A stretch of 64,000 nucleotides of DNA from Marinobacter panjinensis (lineage in GTDB: Bacteria; Pseudomonadota; Gammaproteobacteria; Pseudomonadales; Oleiphilaceae): the NCBI RefSeq assembly GCF_005298175.1, contig NZ_SZYH01000002.1, positions 248,001-312,000 on the forward strand. The letters run 5' to 3'. Every line of letters starts with the position of its first letter. The first letter of the stretch is position 1. The notes beneath the pieces are model-generated. The model was not told the origin of the DNA, did no database searches, and saw only the letters and a list, made by a program, of their open reading frames with translations. A program made the translations under genes and the position numbers. Of the stretch, positions 54,037-61,852 are shown piece by piece.

Positions 54037-54453
54037 ATGACCATCGAGTTCAAAGTTAACCATCCCGTCACTGCCGATCAATTCATTGGCCTGCTTGAGA
54101 GCTCGACACTCGGGGAGCGCCGGCCTATGCAGGATCGCGCATGTCTTGAGGGGATGGTGGCAAACTCCAACCTGATCGTTAGCGCTTGGGATGGTTCGTT
54201 GCTGGTTGGTATTGCCCGCAGCGTTACTGATTTCCACTATGCCTGCTATTTGTCGGATCTCGCAGTCCACGAGGATTATCAGAGATCAGGGATAGGCAAA
54301 CGGTTACAGTTATTGACCCAGTCACAGCTTGGGCCTCACTGCAAAGTCATACTGCTCGCTGCCCCAGCCGCCAGCACTTATTATGGTCGTCTGGGGTACG
54401 CGCATAATGAACGGTGCTGGCTTTTGGAGCCCGGAGTAACCATTGGCAATTAA
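54037..54453 (+). CDS. GNAT N-acetyltransferase, cassette 4
   Basis: A 138-residue GNAT protein. The acetyl-CoA-binding motif is DYQRSGIGKRLQ (near residue 86), and LSDLAVHEDY precedes it. The C-terminal YYGRLGY fits the fold. Substrate unknown, but cassette GNATs include antibiotic and toxin acetyltransferases. The start follows an AAGG site just past the core site of attC 3. Confidence 0.8.
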   Translation: MTIEFKVNHPVTADQFIGLLESSTLGERRPMQDRACLEGMVANSNLIVSAWDGSLLVGIARSVTDFHYACYLSDLAVHEDYQRSGIGKRLQLLTQSQLGPHCKVILLAAPAASTYYGRLGYAHNERCWLLEPGVTIGN

Positions 54454-54534
54454 CAAGGTATTGCAGTTTGTTCCGGGCCTATGGCCCTCCACCTGACGTC
54501 CCTAGCGGGGCGCCGCTGAATAACGGCGTTAGGT
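54448..54534 (+). repeat. attC site 4
   Basis: Starts AATTAAC, ends GTTAGGT, a perfect GTTRRRY (87 bases). TATT-G-CAG on the left pairs with CTGAATA on the right, leaving one unpaired G. The centre belongs to the GTTCCGG ... GGGGCGCCGCT group shared with sites 1 and 7. Confidence 0.83.
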
Positions 54535-54539
54535 AAATT

Positions 54540-55259
54540 ATGGATATTATTAATCAACTAATTCGTTATGTTTTATCGATAAGTCTGATGGTTCCTATGC
54601 TGGGAGCCGCGGTAGTTGTCGCTCCAATTTCCTTAGATCGCAGTTGGCGAATTATTCGTAGCTGGAGTCAAACAACGATGAAGATATTTGGGGTCGTAGT
54701 CGAAGTTAAATTTGAGAACGGTCAGTCTCAGCTCGAGGAAGGTGGAGTTATAGTTGTCCTCAATCAACAAAGCTTAATTGTCCCAACGGCTATTTCCTCA
54801 AGATGTGATAAGCGGCTGATGAGTATTTGGAATATCGAATACGCGCTTATTCCATTCTTAGGTTGGGCGACAAGCTTGATGGGGTGGGTCATTGTTCGGC
54901 AATGGCCCAAACAATCAAAGAGACAACTACGCAAGGCTGCTCTTTACGCAAAAAACGGTGGTTTAATTCTGATATCGGCAGAGGGAATGCGGAGTATTGA
55001 TGGAGAACTGATGCCTTATAAAAAAGGTGCGGCGGTTCTGCCGATTGAGTCGCAGGCTCTTATTCATCCTCTTTACATTGCTGGTGCTAGGCATTGCCTT
55101 CCGGTAGGTGAATGGAGGATTCGGCCTGGAACAATTGTTCTTCATTACTTAGAGCCTATTCCAACGAAGGGGCTCACCTATGACGATCGAAATTCTTTGC
55201 TAGAGAAGCTTCGAGTGGTAGCAGAGGTTAAACATGCTCAATGTAAACAAGCCAATTAA
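54540..55259 (+). CDS. PlsC-like acyltransferase with altered active site, cassette 5
   Basis: A 239-residue protein with two N-terminal membrane helices and the layout of 1-acylglycerol-3-phosphate acyltransferases. Block III EGMRS (in SAEGMRSIDGEL) is kept, but block I, normally NHxSxxD, reads NQQSLIV, so both the catalytic His and Asp are missing. It may have lost acyltransferase activity or act as a binding protein. The coding region is visibly more AT-rich than the chromosome around it. The ATG lies six bases after the core site of attC 4. Confidence 0.72.
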   Translation: MDIINQLIRYVLSISLMVPMLGAAVVVAPISLDRSWRIIRSWSQTTMKIFGVVVEVKFENGQSQLEEGGVIVVLNQQSLIVPTAISSRCDKRLMSIWNIEYALIPFLGWATSLMGWVIVRQWPKQSKRQLRKAALYAKNGGLILISAEGMRSIDGELMPYKKGAAVLPIESQALIHPLYIAGARHCLPVGEWRIRPGTIVLHYLEPIPTKGLTYDDRNSLLEKLRVVAEVKHAQCKQAN

Positions 55260-55265
55260 TCGTCC

Positions 55266-55346
55266 ACCTAACAAGGCCAGTCATGCTCGCCCACAAAGAA
55301 ACGTGGGCTGGACTCGTTTCACTCGCCCATGCTGGCGGCGTTATGT
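55266..55346 (+). repeat. attC site 5
   Basis: Starts ACCTAAC (a full RYYYAAC), ends GTTATGT (81 bases). GGCCAG-T-CATG on the left pairs with CATGCTGGC on the right, leaving one unpaired T, and CCCAC pairs with GTGGG inside. One of the clearest sites. Confidence 0.84.
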
Positions 55347-55390
55347 CTCCGCAATCCGCCCAGACGAAACTAGCCACAAGGGAGAAACAC

Positions 55391-55819
55391 GTGAATGACA
55401 CGCATCAGGGCGGCTGCCTGTGCGGCGCGGTTCGCTACACTGCAACTGGCCAGCCGAAACGCGTAGTGGTTTGCCACTGTGCGTCATGCCAACGTCGTAC
55501 CGGCTCTGGGTTCGCAGTTGAGGCATTGTTTCCAGAAGCACAAGTCAATATCGAAGGCGAATTGCGTCAATATCGGTTTGTATCAGACTCGTCTGGCCGT
55601 TGGTTGGAGCTGAATTTCTGTTCGCAATGCGGAACCAATATCTGCTTGACTCTAGAGGTGCTTCCCGGCGCCCGGATGTTAGATGCAGGAACATTCGATT
55701 CACCCGAATGGATTGACCCTAGGGTACATGACTTCCACTATCTCTTCGTTCGCAATGCTCAATGTTGGTCAGAGCTTCCAGATGACATTCAGGCCTATGC
55801 ACAATTCTATGGAGATTAA
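55391..55819 (+). CDS. GFA-family zinc protein, cassette 6
   Basis: A 142-residue GFA/CENP-V-fold protein with zinc cysteines in GGCLCGAV, CHCASCQRRTGS and FCSQCGTN. The frame is open upstream through the attC, so the true start is the GTG at 55391, which has GGGAG seven bases before it. It is the second GFA gene in the array and clearly diverged from the first. Confidence 0.78.
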   Translation: MNDTHQGGCLCGAVRYTATGQPKRVVVCHCASCQRRTGSGFAVEALFPEAQVNIEGELRQYRFVSDSSGRWLELNFCSQCGTNICLTLEVLPGARMLDAGTFDSPEWIDPRVHDFHYLFVRNAQCWSELPDDIQAYAQFYGD

Positions 55820-55883
55820 GGAATCAATGCTGTGATTGCGAAGCAAGGAACCACGAACCGTATGTGGATCGCGCCTACATTTG

Positions 55884-55944
55884 ACATAACAAAGCGATCC
55901 AACCGACTGGCGACGACGCCAGCGGTTGATTGCTGGCGTTACAA
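55884..55944 (+). repeat. attC site 6
   Basis: Starts ACATAAC, ends GTTACAA (61 bases, short form). AACCG-A-CTGGCG pairs with CGCCAGCGGTT around an ACGA loop, and GCGATC-C-AACC pairs with GGTTGATTGC, each leaving one unpaired base. Compact and well structured. Confidence 0.8.
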
Positions 55945-55966
55945 GGCTAACTGAGAGGAAGTTCAA

Positions 55967-56272
55967 GTGGTTACCTGCTACCTAAAGTACGTCATAGATC
56001 CCTACAAAGCCGCCGAGTTCGAGCGCTATTCCAAGATGTGGATACCTCTGGTCCAGAGGTTCGGCGGTCAGCACCATGGGTATTTCTTGCCTTCCGAGGG
56101 TGCCAACAATATCGCCATCGCACTATTCACGTTCGAGTCTCTGGCAGCCTATGAAAAGTACCGGGAGGCCTCGTTCGAAGACTCGGATTGCCAAGCTGCC
56201 TTCAAATACGCTGAAGAAACTCGTTGTGTACTAAGCTGTGAACGCAGTTTTATGAGGCCGGTTTTTGAGTGA
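55967..56272 (+). CDS. NIPSNAP-family protein, cassette 7
   Basis: A 101-residue protein with the ferredoxin-like dimeric barrel pattern of NIPSNAP/ABM proteins: a start strand (VTCYLKYVIDPYKAAEF), FGGQHHGYFLPSEG and the FESLAAYEKYRE helix. Function unknown. The start is GTG with AGAGG upstream. The stop lies three bases from the next attC. Confidence 0.72.
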   Translation: MVTCYLKYVIDPYKAAEFERYSKMWIPLVQRFGGQHHGYFLPSEGANNIAIALFTFESLAAYEKYREASFEDSDCQAAFKYAEETRCVLSCERSFMRPVFE

Positions 56273-56274
56273 AC

Positions 56275-56360
56275 TTGTAACAAGTGTATTAAGTCTGTTC
56301 CGGCCCGATGGGCCTCCACCGGACGCCCTAGTCGGGCGCCGCTAAACAAAAGCGTTGCAC
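56275..56360 (+). repeat. attC site 7
   Basis: Starts TTGTAAC, ends GTTGCAC (86 bases). The centre GTTCCGGCC ... GGCGCCGCTAAAC closely matches sites 1 and 4. L-box pairing is partial, so confidence is lower than for site 4. Confidence 0.68.
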
Positions 56361-56380
56361 GACCATTAAATGCTTAGGTG

Positions 56381-56782
56381 TTATGTTTCTCTCAAGGCAG
56401 GCTCAAGTCCAAGGTGATCAACAAAAGGGACAAAGTCGCGATCCAGGAACAATAGGGGTAGCTCCTTCTCTATGCAAAATGTCGCGATGATCACGTCGGC
56501 AGTCTTTCTGATCGTGATGCCCCTTTTACGAAGTGCTCGATAATTGTTGGCGCACTTGGCTGCCATATCTTTGCCAAACATTTCATATTGTTCCAGCGCG
56601 AGCAGGCTTTGTTTGGTCTGACGATATTGTTTGTCGTTGCGGATGCCTTGCAGGATTTCCAGAAATATGAGGTCTCCAATAGCGACAGATCCTTGGATTA
56701 TCGAGGCATCCAGCAAGTCCGTTTGAGGGTTTTTGGCGCCGTTGAAGTAGTCGATCCAGACGCTGGTATCCACCAGTATCAT
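56381..56782 (-). CDS. vapC: VapC-type PIN toxin, cassette 8
   Basis: A 133-residue PIN-domain RNase. The acidic set is in MILVDTSVWIDY, IFLEIL, RKTADVIIAT and LFLDRDF. It is on the reverse strand, downstream of its antitoxin and overlapping it by four bases. The two genes would be co-transcribed. Such modules stabilise cassette arrays. Confidence 0.83.
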   Translation of the reverse strand: MILVDTSVWIDYFNGAKNPQTDLLDASIIQGSVAIGDLIFLEILQGIRNDKQYRQTKQSLLALEQYEMFGKDMAAKCANNYRALRKRGITIRKTADVIIATFCIEKELPLLFLDRDFVPFVDHLGLEPALRET

Positions 56783-56973
56783 CGGGCGCTCCGCATTTCA
56801 TCCAAGTCGCCTTCCCACTTGATTTTGCCTCGCAGCTTTCGAATCTCCTGCTGCTTGCTCAGCTGGACCAGAAGTTTCAGGCCTTGCTCAACGGCCTCTT
56901 TTTTGGTTTCGTAGCCGGAGGCTTTGAGGGCTTCGGCCATCAACTGATCGTCAATGACAATGTTCGTTCTCAT
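56779..56973 (-). CDS. vapB: VapB-type antitoxin, cassette 8
   Basis: A 64-residue antitoxin with the VapB/type II TA N-terminus MRTNIVIDDQLMAEAL (ribbon-helix-helix) and an acidic C-terminus for toxin binding. I chose the ATG at 56973 rather than the frame opening at 57012 because it starts the family motif and has AGGTG upstream. Together with vapC it forms a self-regulated pair. Confidence 0.8.
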   Translation of the reverse strand: MRTNIVIDDQLMAEALKASGYETKKEAVEQGLKLLVQLSKQQEIRKLRGKIKWEGDLDEMRSAR

Positions 56974-57030
56974 GGTGCACCTATGTGTATGTTCGCCAGT
57001 TTCTATACACAATCTAGCACTTCAGGGAAA

Positions 57031-57108
57031 ACATAACAATCGGCTGCACAGGGACCGATTTTCCGCCGCTTCGCGGCTCCAAACCGGCGCGTGAGCCGGG
57101 CGTTAGCG
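57031..57108 (+). repeat. attC site 8
   Basis: Starts ACATAAC, ends GTTAGCG (78 bases). CGGCT-G-CAC on the left pairs with GTGAGCCG on the right with one unpaired G, and GCCGC-TTCG-CGGC forms the central hairpin. This is a textbook attC. It is the left boundary of the frd cassette. Confidence 0.85.
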
Positions 57109-57462
57109 TTCGTCTGTGGCGGTCGGGGTCACCCAGGATGCCTCTGCGTCCAGAAGGTATTGGTAGAGCCCCTGGGTTGTGCTCTCGTCGTACATCGCCA
57201 TTTCCGGTGTTGAATGGCACTCCTTGAGTTCAGCCAGTTCTTCATCACTCAGTTGTTCCAGCATAACGTAGCTGACTAATTGGCAATAATTGGCCGTTTC
57301 ACCGGACATCTTTTCGAACTCGGCCTCATTATAGAATTCGTCCATCATTTCCCGGGTTCGCCCCAACATCGGGTACTTTTCCTTCATGTCCAGATTTATC
57401 AGCCAGAACATCTGCTTTGTGGTCTTCAGCCAGATTTCCGGATTGCGATATTGGTGCTGCAT
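57103..57462 (-). CDS. Unknown 119-residue protein, cassette 9
   Basis: A 119-residue, mostly helical, acidic protein with no family I recognise. The N-terminus is rich in aromatic residues (IWLKTTKQMFWLINL), followed by charged helices. It runs opposite to frdA from an 85-base gap, and its stop lies in the 3' end of attC 8. The ribosome site is weak. It could regulate or assist the frd operon, but nothing in the sequence shows that. Confidence 0.5.
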   Translation of the reverse strand: MQHQYRNPEIWLKTTKQMFWLINLDMKEKYPMLGRTREMMDEFYNEAEFEKMSGETANYCQLVSYVMLEQLSDEELAELKECHSTPEMAMYDESTTQGLYQYLLDAEASWVTPTATDER

Positions 57463-57547
57463 TTATTACTTGAACTCAGGATCAATCACGACATACTGCG
57501 GTTAGTGCTGTACTCAAAATAACAATATCCAGAGACGGAACGCACTT

Positions 57548-59344
57548 ATGTCTGAAGCATTCGAGACCATTCACGCCGATGTCATTGTCATCGGTGCCGG
57601 GGGTGCCGGATTGCGTTCGGCCATTGCCGCAGCGCAAGCCAACCCCGCCGGAAAAGTCGCCCTGATCTCCAAAGTCTATCCGATGCGAAGCCACACGGTG
57701 GCCGCCGAAGGTGGCGCGGCCGGCGTCGTTCAGGCCCATGACTCCCTTGAACATCATTTTAACGACACCGTATCCGGTGGCGACTGGTTGTGCGATCAGG
57801 ACGTGGTGGACTACTTCACTCACCACGCTACCGAGGAGATGGTGCAGCTGGAACACTGGGGCTGCCCCTGGTCGCGCAAGGACGATGGCAGCGCGGCGGT
57901 ACGACGTTTTGGTGGCATGAAAATCGAGCGCACCTGGTACGCCGCAGACAAAACCGGCTTCCATATACTGCACACCCTGTTTCAGACCTCGCTGCAATAT
58001 TCCAACATCCATCGTTTCGATGAGTTCTTCTGCACCGATCTGATCGTTGATGACGGACGCTGTCAGGGGGTTATTGCCATCGAGATAAAAACTGGTGACA
58101 TCAAGGTCTTTCTCGGCAAGGCTATTGTAATGGCCACCGGCGGTGCCGGTCGGGTCTTCCGCTTCAACACCAATGGCGCCATCGTCACCGGTGACGGCAT
58201 GAGTATGGCCTATCGCGCCGGTGCCGCATTGCGGGATATGGAGTTCGTGCAATACCACCCGACGGGCCTGCCCGGCTCCGGCGTTCTGATTACCGAAGGC
58301 TGTCGGGGTGAAGGCGGGACCTTGCTGAACCGCCATGGCTACCGATATCTGCAGGACTATGGCCTGGGACCCGAGACGCCCATCGGCAAGCCGGAAAACA
58401 AGTATATGGAGCTTGGGCCGAGGGACAAATTGAGCCAGGCCTTCTGGCATGAACAGCGTAAGGGTAATACGGTCCCAACGCCGCTGGGCGATGCCGTGAT
58501 GCTCGACCTGACCCATCTGGGCGAAGCCAAATTGCTGCAACGTCTTCCGATGATCTGTTCGCTGGCCAGACACTATGTCGGGATTGATCCGGTCAAGGAA
58601 CCGATTCCCGTCCGACCCGCCGTCCATTACACCATGGGCGGCATCCGCACAGACATCCACGCACAAACGGAAATCGCCGGACTCTATGCCGCCGGAGAAT
58701 GCTCCAGTATCGGCCTGCATGGCGCCAATCGACTGGGCTCCAATTCGCTGGCTGAACTGCTGGTCTTTGGCAAGGTGGCGGGGGAGCAGGCAGTCGACCA
58801 CGCTTCCAGGCAGCCGCCCTGCAACACCGACGTACTGCTCCGCTTTGCCCAGGATAAGGTGGCGGAACTGACCGCCCTGAGAGCGCAAAAAGGAACGGAA
58901 AAATCCAGCCATTTGCGTCATGAGATGGCGGCAGCCATGGAAAAGGCTTTTGGCATCTATCGACTCGGCGATGAAATGCAAACGGGTCTGGATACGATCA
59001 ACGAACTCAAGGCCCGTTACAAACAGGTCAATGTTGAAGATCAAAGCCGGGTTTTCAATACTGAATTTCTGATGACGCTGGAACTGCGGTCCTGCCTGGA
59101 ACTGGCTCAGGTGATGGCCACATCGGCGCTGCATCGTAAAGAAAGCCGTGGCGCCCATCAGCGGCTCGATGACTATAAAACCCGCGATGATGAGAACTAC
59201 CTCAAGCACACCTTGATGCACTATTCGCCGGACGGCGACCCCATACTGGACTATGAAGCCGTGAACATTACCCGCTCCCAACCCCGAGAGCGGGCCTACG
59301 GCGCAGCAGGGGAGCAGAAAAACAAGCAGGAGGGCGGGTCATGA
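57548..59344 (+). CDS. frdA: Fumarate reductase flavoprotein subunit
   Basis: The 598-residue flavoprotein of quinol:fumarate reductase, reducing fumarate at the cytoplasmic face. The FAD motif is [10 protein letters not shown] (17-26), and the flavin-linked histidine is His49 in [11 protein letters not shown]. The catalytic-loop segments [10 protein letters not shown] and the capping-domain sequences follow the E. coli FrdA pattern, and the length is within four residues of it. It is the first gene of frdABCD, and its stop overlaps frdB by four bases. It lies between two attC sites, an unusual setting. Confidence 0.92.
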   Translation: MSEAFETIHADVIVIGAGGAGLRSAIAAAQANPAGKVALISKVYPMRSHTVAAEGGAAGVVQAHDSLEHHFNDTVSGGDWLCDQDVVDYFTHHATEEMVQLEHWGCPWSRKDDGSAAVRRFGGMKIERTWYAADKTGFHILHTLFQTSLQYSNIHRFDEFFCTDLIVDDGRCQGVIAIEIKTGDIKVFLGKAIVMATGGAGRVFRFNTNGAIVTGDGMSMAYRAGAALRDMEFVQYHPTGLPGSGVLITEGCRGEGGTLLNRHGYRYLQDYGLGPETPIGKPENKYMELGPRDKLSQAFWHEQRKGNTVPTPLGDAVMLDLTHLGEAKLLQRLPMICSLARHYVGIDPVKEPIPVRPAVHYTMGGIRTDIHAQTEIAGLYAAGECSSIGLHGANRLGSNSLAELLVFGKVAGEQAVDHASRQPPCNTDVLLRFAQDKVAELTALRAQKGTEKSSHLRHEMAAAMEKAFGIYRLGDEMQTGLDTINELKARYKQVNVEDQSRVFNTEFLMTLELRSCLELAQVMATSALHRKESRGAHQRLDDYKTRDDENYLKHTLMHYSPDGDPILDYEAVNITRSQPRERAYGAAGEQKNKQEGGS

Positions 59345-60177
59345 CAGACACGACCACAAACCATAAAACAGACACTGCATCCTCAAAAAACGATGACAGA
59401 ATGACGCTGGAAATCCTGCGCTATATCCCGGGAACGCATTCAGAACCCACATTTCAACGCTTTGACATCCCCTACGTTGAAGACTGGTCCATTCTCGACG
59501 CGCTGGGCTATATCAAGGATGAGCTGGACTCAAGCCTGGCCTACCGGTGGTCCTGCCGTATGGCGGTTTGCGGCTCCTGCGGCATGATGTTTAACGGCGT
59601 ACCCAAGCTGGCCTGCGAAACCTTCATCCGGGACTACTATCCCAGGGCGATTCGTGTTGAACCACTGGAAAATTTTGGCATTGAACGGGATCTCGTAATC
59701 GATCAGGAACCCTTTCTGGAAAAGCTGGAAAGCGTCAAACCTTACATTATTGATGCCATGGCCAACGCTCCTTCCGGAAAACCGGGGGCGCCAGCGAGTC
59801 ATGAAAGGGAGACCATACAGGCCGGCGAGAACAAACAGACGCCGAAAGAACTGGCAATGTTCGACCAGTACAGCATGTGCATCAACTGCCTGCTGTGCTA
59901 CAGCGCCTGCCCGCAGTTCGGACTGAACCCGGCGTTTCTTGGACCGGCGACGATCTCACTGGCCCATCGTTACAATCAGGATAACCGCGATCACGGCACT
60001 GCGGATCGCGCCCCTGCACTGAACGAAAAAGACGGCGTCTGGTCCTGTACCTTTGTCGGATACTGCTCCGAAGTCTGCCCGAAATCCGTTGATCCGGCAT
60101 CCGCCATACAACAGGAAAAAGTCCGGGGTGCAACAGACTGGGCACTGTCATGGATCTTGCCAAAAGGAGCCCGCTGA
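59341..60177 (+). CDS. frdB: Fumarate reductase iron-sulfur subunit
   Basis: A 278-residue subunit carrying three iron-sulfur centres. The 2Fe-2S site is [12 protein letters not shown] with a later Cys in KLAC, the 4Fe-4S site is [13 protein letters not shown], and the 3Fe-4S site is [16 protein letters not shown]. There is an extra hydrophilic insert (about 143-166) compared with E. coli FrdB. Electrons pass from membrane quinol through it to FrdA. Stop and frdC start overlap (TGATG). Confidence 0.92.
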   Translation: MTDTTTNHKTDTASSKNDDRMTLEILRYIPGTHSEPTFQRFDIPYVEDWSILDALGYIKDELDSSLAYRWSCRMAVCGSCGMMFNGVPKLACETFIRDYYPRAIRVEPLENFGIERDLVIDQEPFLEKLESVKPYIIDAMANAPSGKPGAPASHERETIQAGENKQTPKELAMFDQYSMCINCLLCYSACPQFGLNPAFLGPATISLAHRYNQDNRDHGTADRAPALNEKDGVWSCTFVGYCSEVCPKSVDPASAIQQEKVRGATDWALSWILPKGAR

Positions 60178-60569
60178 TGCGCCAGCCACCCTATCATCGT
60201 CCCCATGATTCCTTGTGGTACCTGCGTCGATCCGTCTATCGCCGATACATGATGCGAGAAGCAAGCAGTGTCTTCATTGGCCTTTGGATGCTGAATCTTA
60301 TTATTGGCGTCCTGCGACTGAGTCAGGGGGAAGCGGCCTGGACGGCCTGGCTGACATGGCAACAGCATCCACTGATGCTGACTTTCAGCGGTCTGACGCT
60401 CATCATGGCCATGGTGCATTCTATTACCTGGTTTGCGATCGCGCCCAAGGCCATGCCGAAATTTATCGCCGGCAGAGCTGTTGTTCATCAGCAGGTCGTG
60501 ATCGGACACTGGCTGGTCTTTGGGCTGGTGAGTCTGTTTCTGCTTATTGCCGTTTACTGGGGGGCCTGA
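60177..60569 (+). CDS. frdC: Fumarate reductase membrane subunit C
   Basis: A 130-residue membrane anchor with three helices (about 34-54, 68-92 and 105-127). The start [16 protein letters not shown] and WFAIAPKAMPKFI match the E. coli FrdC pattern. The ATG overlapping the frdB stop has AAAAGGAG upstream, so I use it instead of the frame start at 60150. It binds menaquinol with FrdD. Confidence 0.88.
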   Translation: MRQPPYHRPHDSLWYLRRSVYRRYMMREASSVFIGLWMLNLIIGVLRLSQGEAAWTAWLTWQQHPLMLTFSGLTLIMAMVHSITWFAIAPKAMPKFIAGRAVVHQQVVIGHWLVFGLVSLFLLIAVYWGA

Positions 60570-60571
60570 AC

Positions 60572-60922
60572 ATGCGCTGGAAACACCATGAACCTTTTTT
60601 CTGGTCTCTGTTTGGCGCAGGTGGCGTGGTCAGCGCTTTTTGCGCACCGGTCATCGTATTGCTGATCGGCTTTCTGCTGCCCTTGCACTTATTGCCTGAA
60701 GCGGCATACAACTATGAAAGCCTGCACGCATTGGCTCAGAGCCTATGGGTAAAAGGCGCGGTATTGATGATTGTCGCGCTGAGCCTCTGGCACTGTGCCC
60801 ACCGTCTCTTTCATGGGCTGCATGATTTAGGCGTATCGACCGGCCCTCTGGCGCGCACCCTGACCTACGGCCTGGCCGGGTTCTGCAGTCTGGCCCTGCT
60901 GATTGTGTTGCTAACACTGTGA
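60572..60922 (+). CDS. frdD: Fumarate reductase membrane subunit D
   Basis: A 116-residue membrane anchor with three helices (about 12-38, 60-82 and 92-115). The start RWKHHEPFFWSLFGAGGV and the LSLWHCAHRLFHGLHDLG segment are FrdD-like. The operon frdABCD is complete and in the standard order. The track frame started far upstream, but the RBS and family length fix the ATG at 60572. Confidence 0.88.
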   Translation: MRWKHHEPFFWSLFGAGGVVSAFCAPVIVLLIGFLLPLHLLPEAAYNYESLHALAQSLWVKGAVLMIVALSLWHCAHRLFHGLHDLGVSTGPLARTLTYGLAGFCSLALLIVLLTL

Positions 60923-60997
60923 TTATAAAAACGGTGATCATCAAACCCGTGAACGTAAAAACCAACGCACGAAGTCTTTGAAGCAGGGTTCAAGAAG

Positions 60998-61339
60998 ATG
61001 ATTAAAGTCATTGTCGCCATCAAGAAAAACCCGGAATTATCGGTCGCAGACTTTCAGAACCACTGGCTAAACCAGCATGCCGCACTGGTCAAAAATAACC
61101 CGGCCGCGCAGCGATACATCCGTAAATACATCCAGTGTCATACCCTCCCATCCGAATATGACGCATCGGGCAACGCAGCGTATGACGGTACCGCAGAACT
61201 CTGGTTCGACAGCGTTGAGGACAAGGAGAAATTCTTTTCCGACCCGGACTATGTCCGCGAGATTCAACCCGATGAGCGCCGCTTCGCCGACATGGAGAAT
61301 ACACGTTTTTTTGTAACCGAAGAGCGCAGCATTATTTAG
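60998..61339 (+). CDS. EthD-domain protein, cassette 9
   Basis: A 113-residue EthD/ABM-type protein (start IKVIVAIKKNPELSVADFQNHW with LNQHAALVK, typical of the family). It follows frdD by 75 bases on the same strand and is the last clear gene before the next attC. Members of this fold occur in monooxygenase and degradation operons, but its role here is unknown. Confidence 0.72.
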   Translation: MIKVIVAIKKNPELSVADFQNHWLNQHAALVKNNPAAQRYIRKYIQCHTLPSEYDASGNAAYDGTAELWFDSVEDKEKFFSDPDYVREIQPDERRFADMENTRFFVTEERSII

Positions 61340-61852
61340 GCAATCATTAGGGGCTGTTGACGTTTCAATCTTTGCTTCTGGGAGGGACACTTTTGTCTGC
61401 CAGGGTCAACGTGGTTGAGCCCGAATACAACGTCGTTTACCTCGATACTAGTAATGGGGTCCTTGCGCTTCAGGGTGAGGTTGGAGGGGAGTATCGCGCA
61501 GGCAAGGCAAATGGGATCTGCCTGGCATGGGCATGGATTTGAAATCACGTTCAAGGGAATATCCGACAAGTCTATGCTGATCCAGTCAATTTATTGTGGG
61601 TCTGAGCCAGATGGTCTCAGTGAATGTTTGAGGCTTGGAATTGGAAACTATTCGAATGAATGGGTCAAAACTTAACAATACGCGTCACGCGGATGCCCTT
61701 TACGCCGCTCCGCTCTGTAAAGGCCACCGGTGCGCTCTGCGTTAAGGTCCCGCTTGTCGCGACAGCACGCTAATAACCGGGGCTGAAAGTTTCATACTGG
61801 TTACGAACTCCGCAACTTCGGTCTCGAGATTTTCACATTATTTGGAAGACGT
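61340..61852 (+). other. Non-coding tail of cassette 9 and attC 9
   Basis: A 513-base stretch. 61340-61669 holds short open frames without good ribosome sites or domain resemblance. The sequence near 61345-61420 (GGGGCTGTTGACG ... GGGTCAACGTGG) has the feel of an insertion-sequence remnant but no transposase is visible. 61670-61747 is attC 9. 61748-61852 is the leader of the dehydrogenase gene. Confidence 0.5.
61670..61747 (+). repeat. attC site 9
   Basis: Starts ACTTAAC, ends GTTAAGG (78 bases). GCG-T-CAC pairs with GTGCGC leaving one unpaired T, and CCTTTAC pairs with GTAAAGG around the tip. Together with site 8 it brackets the frd cassette. Confidence 0.82.

Noticed and set aside
57470..57485. 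FNR-like site (TTGA ... TCAA) before frdA.
   Set aside because: The half-sites are separated by eight bases rather than six, so the site does not fit the FNR consensus. Anaerobic control cannot be claimed from it.
61415..61675. An 86-codon frame running into attC 9.
   Set aside because: It starts without a ribosome site, has no domain I recognise, and lies in a stretch that may be an IS remnant. Ending in attC is usual for cassette genes, so it stays only a weak possibility.
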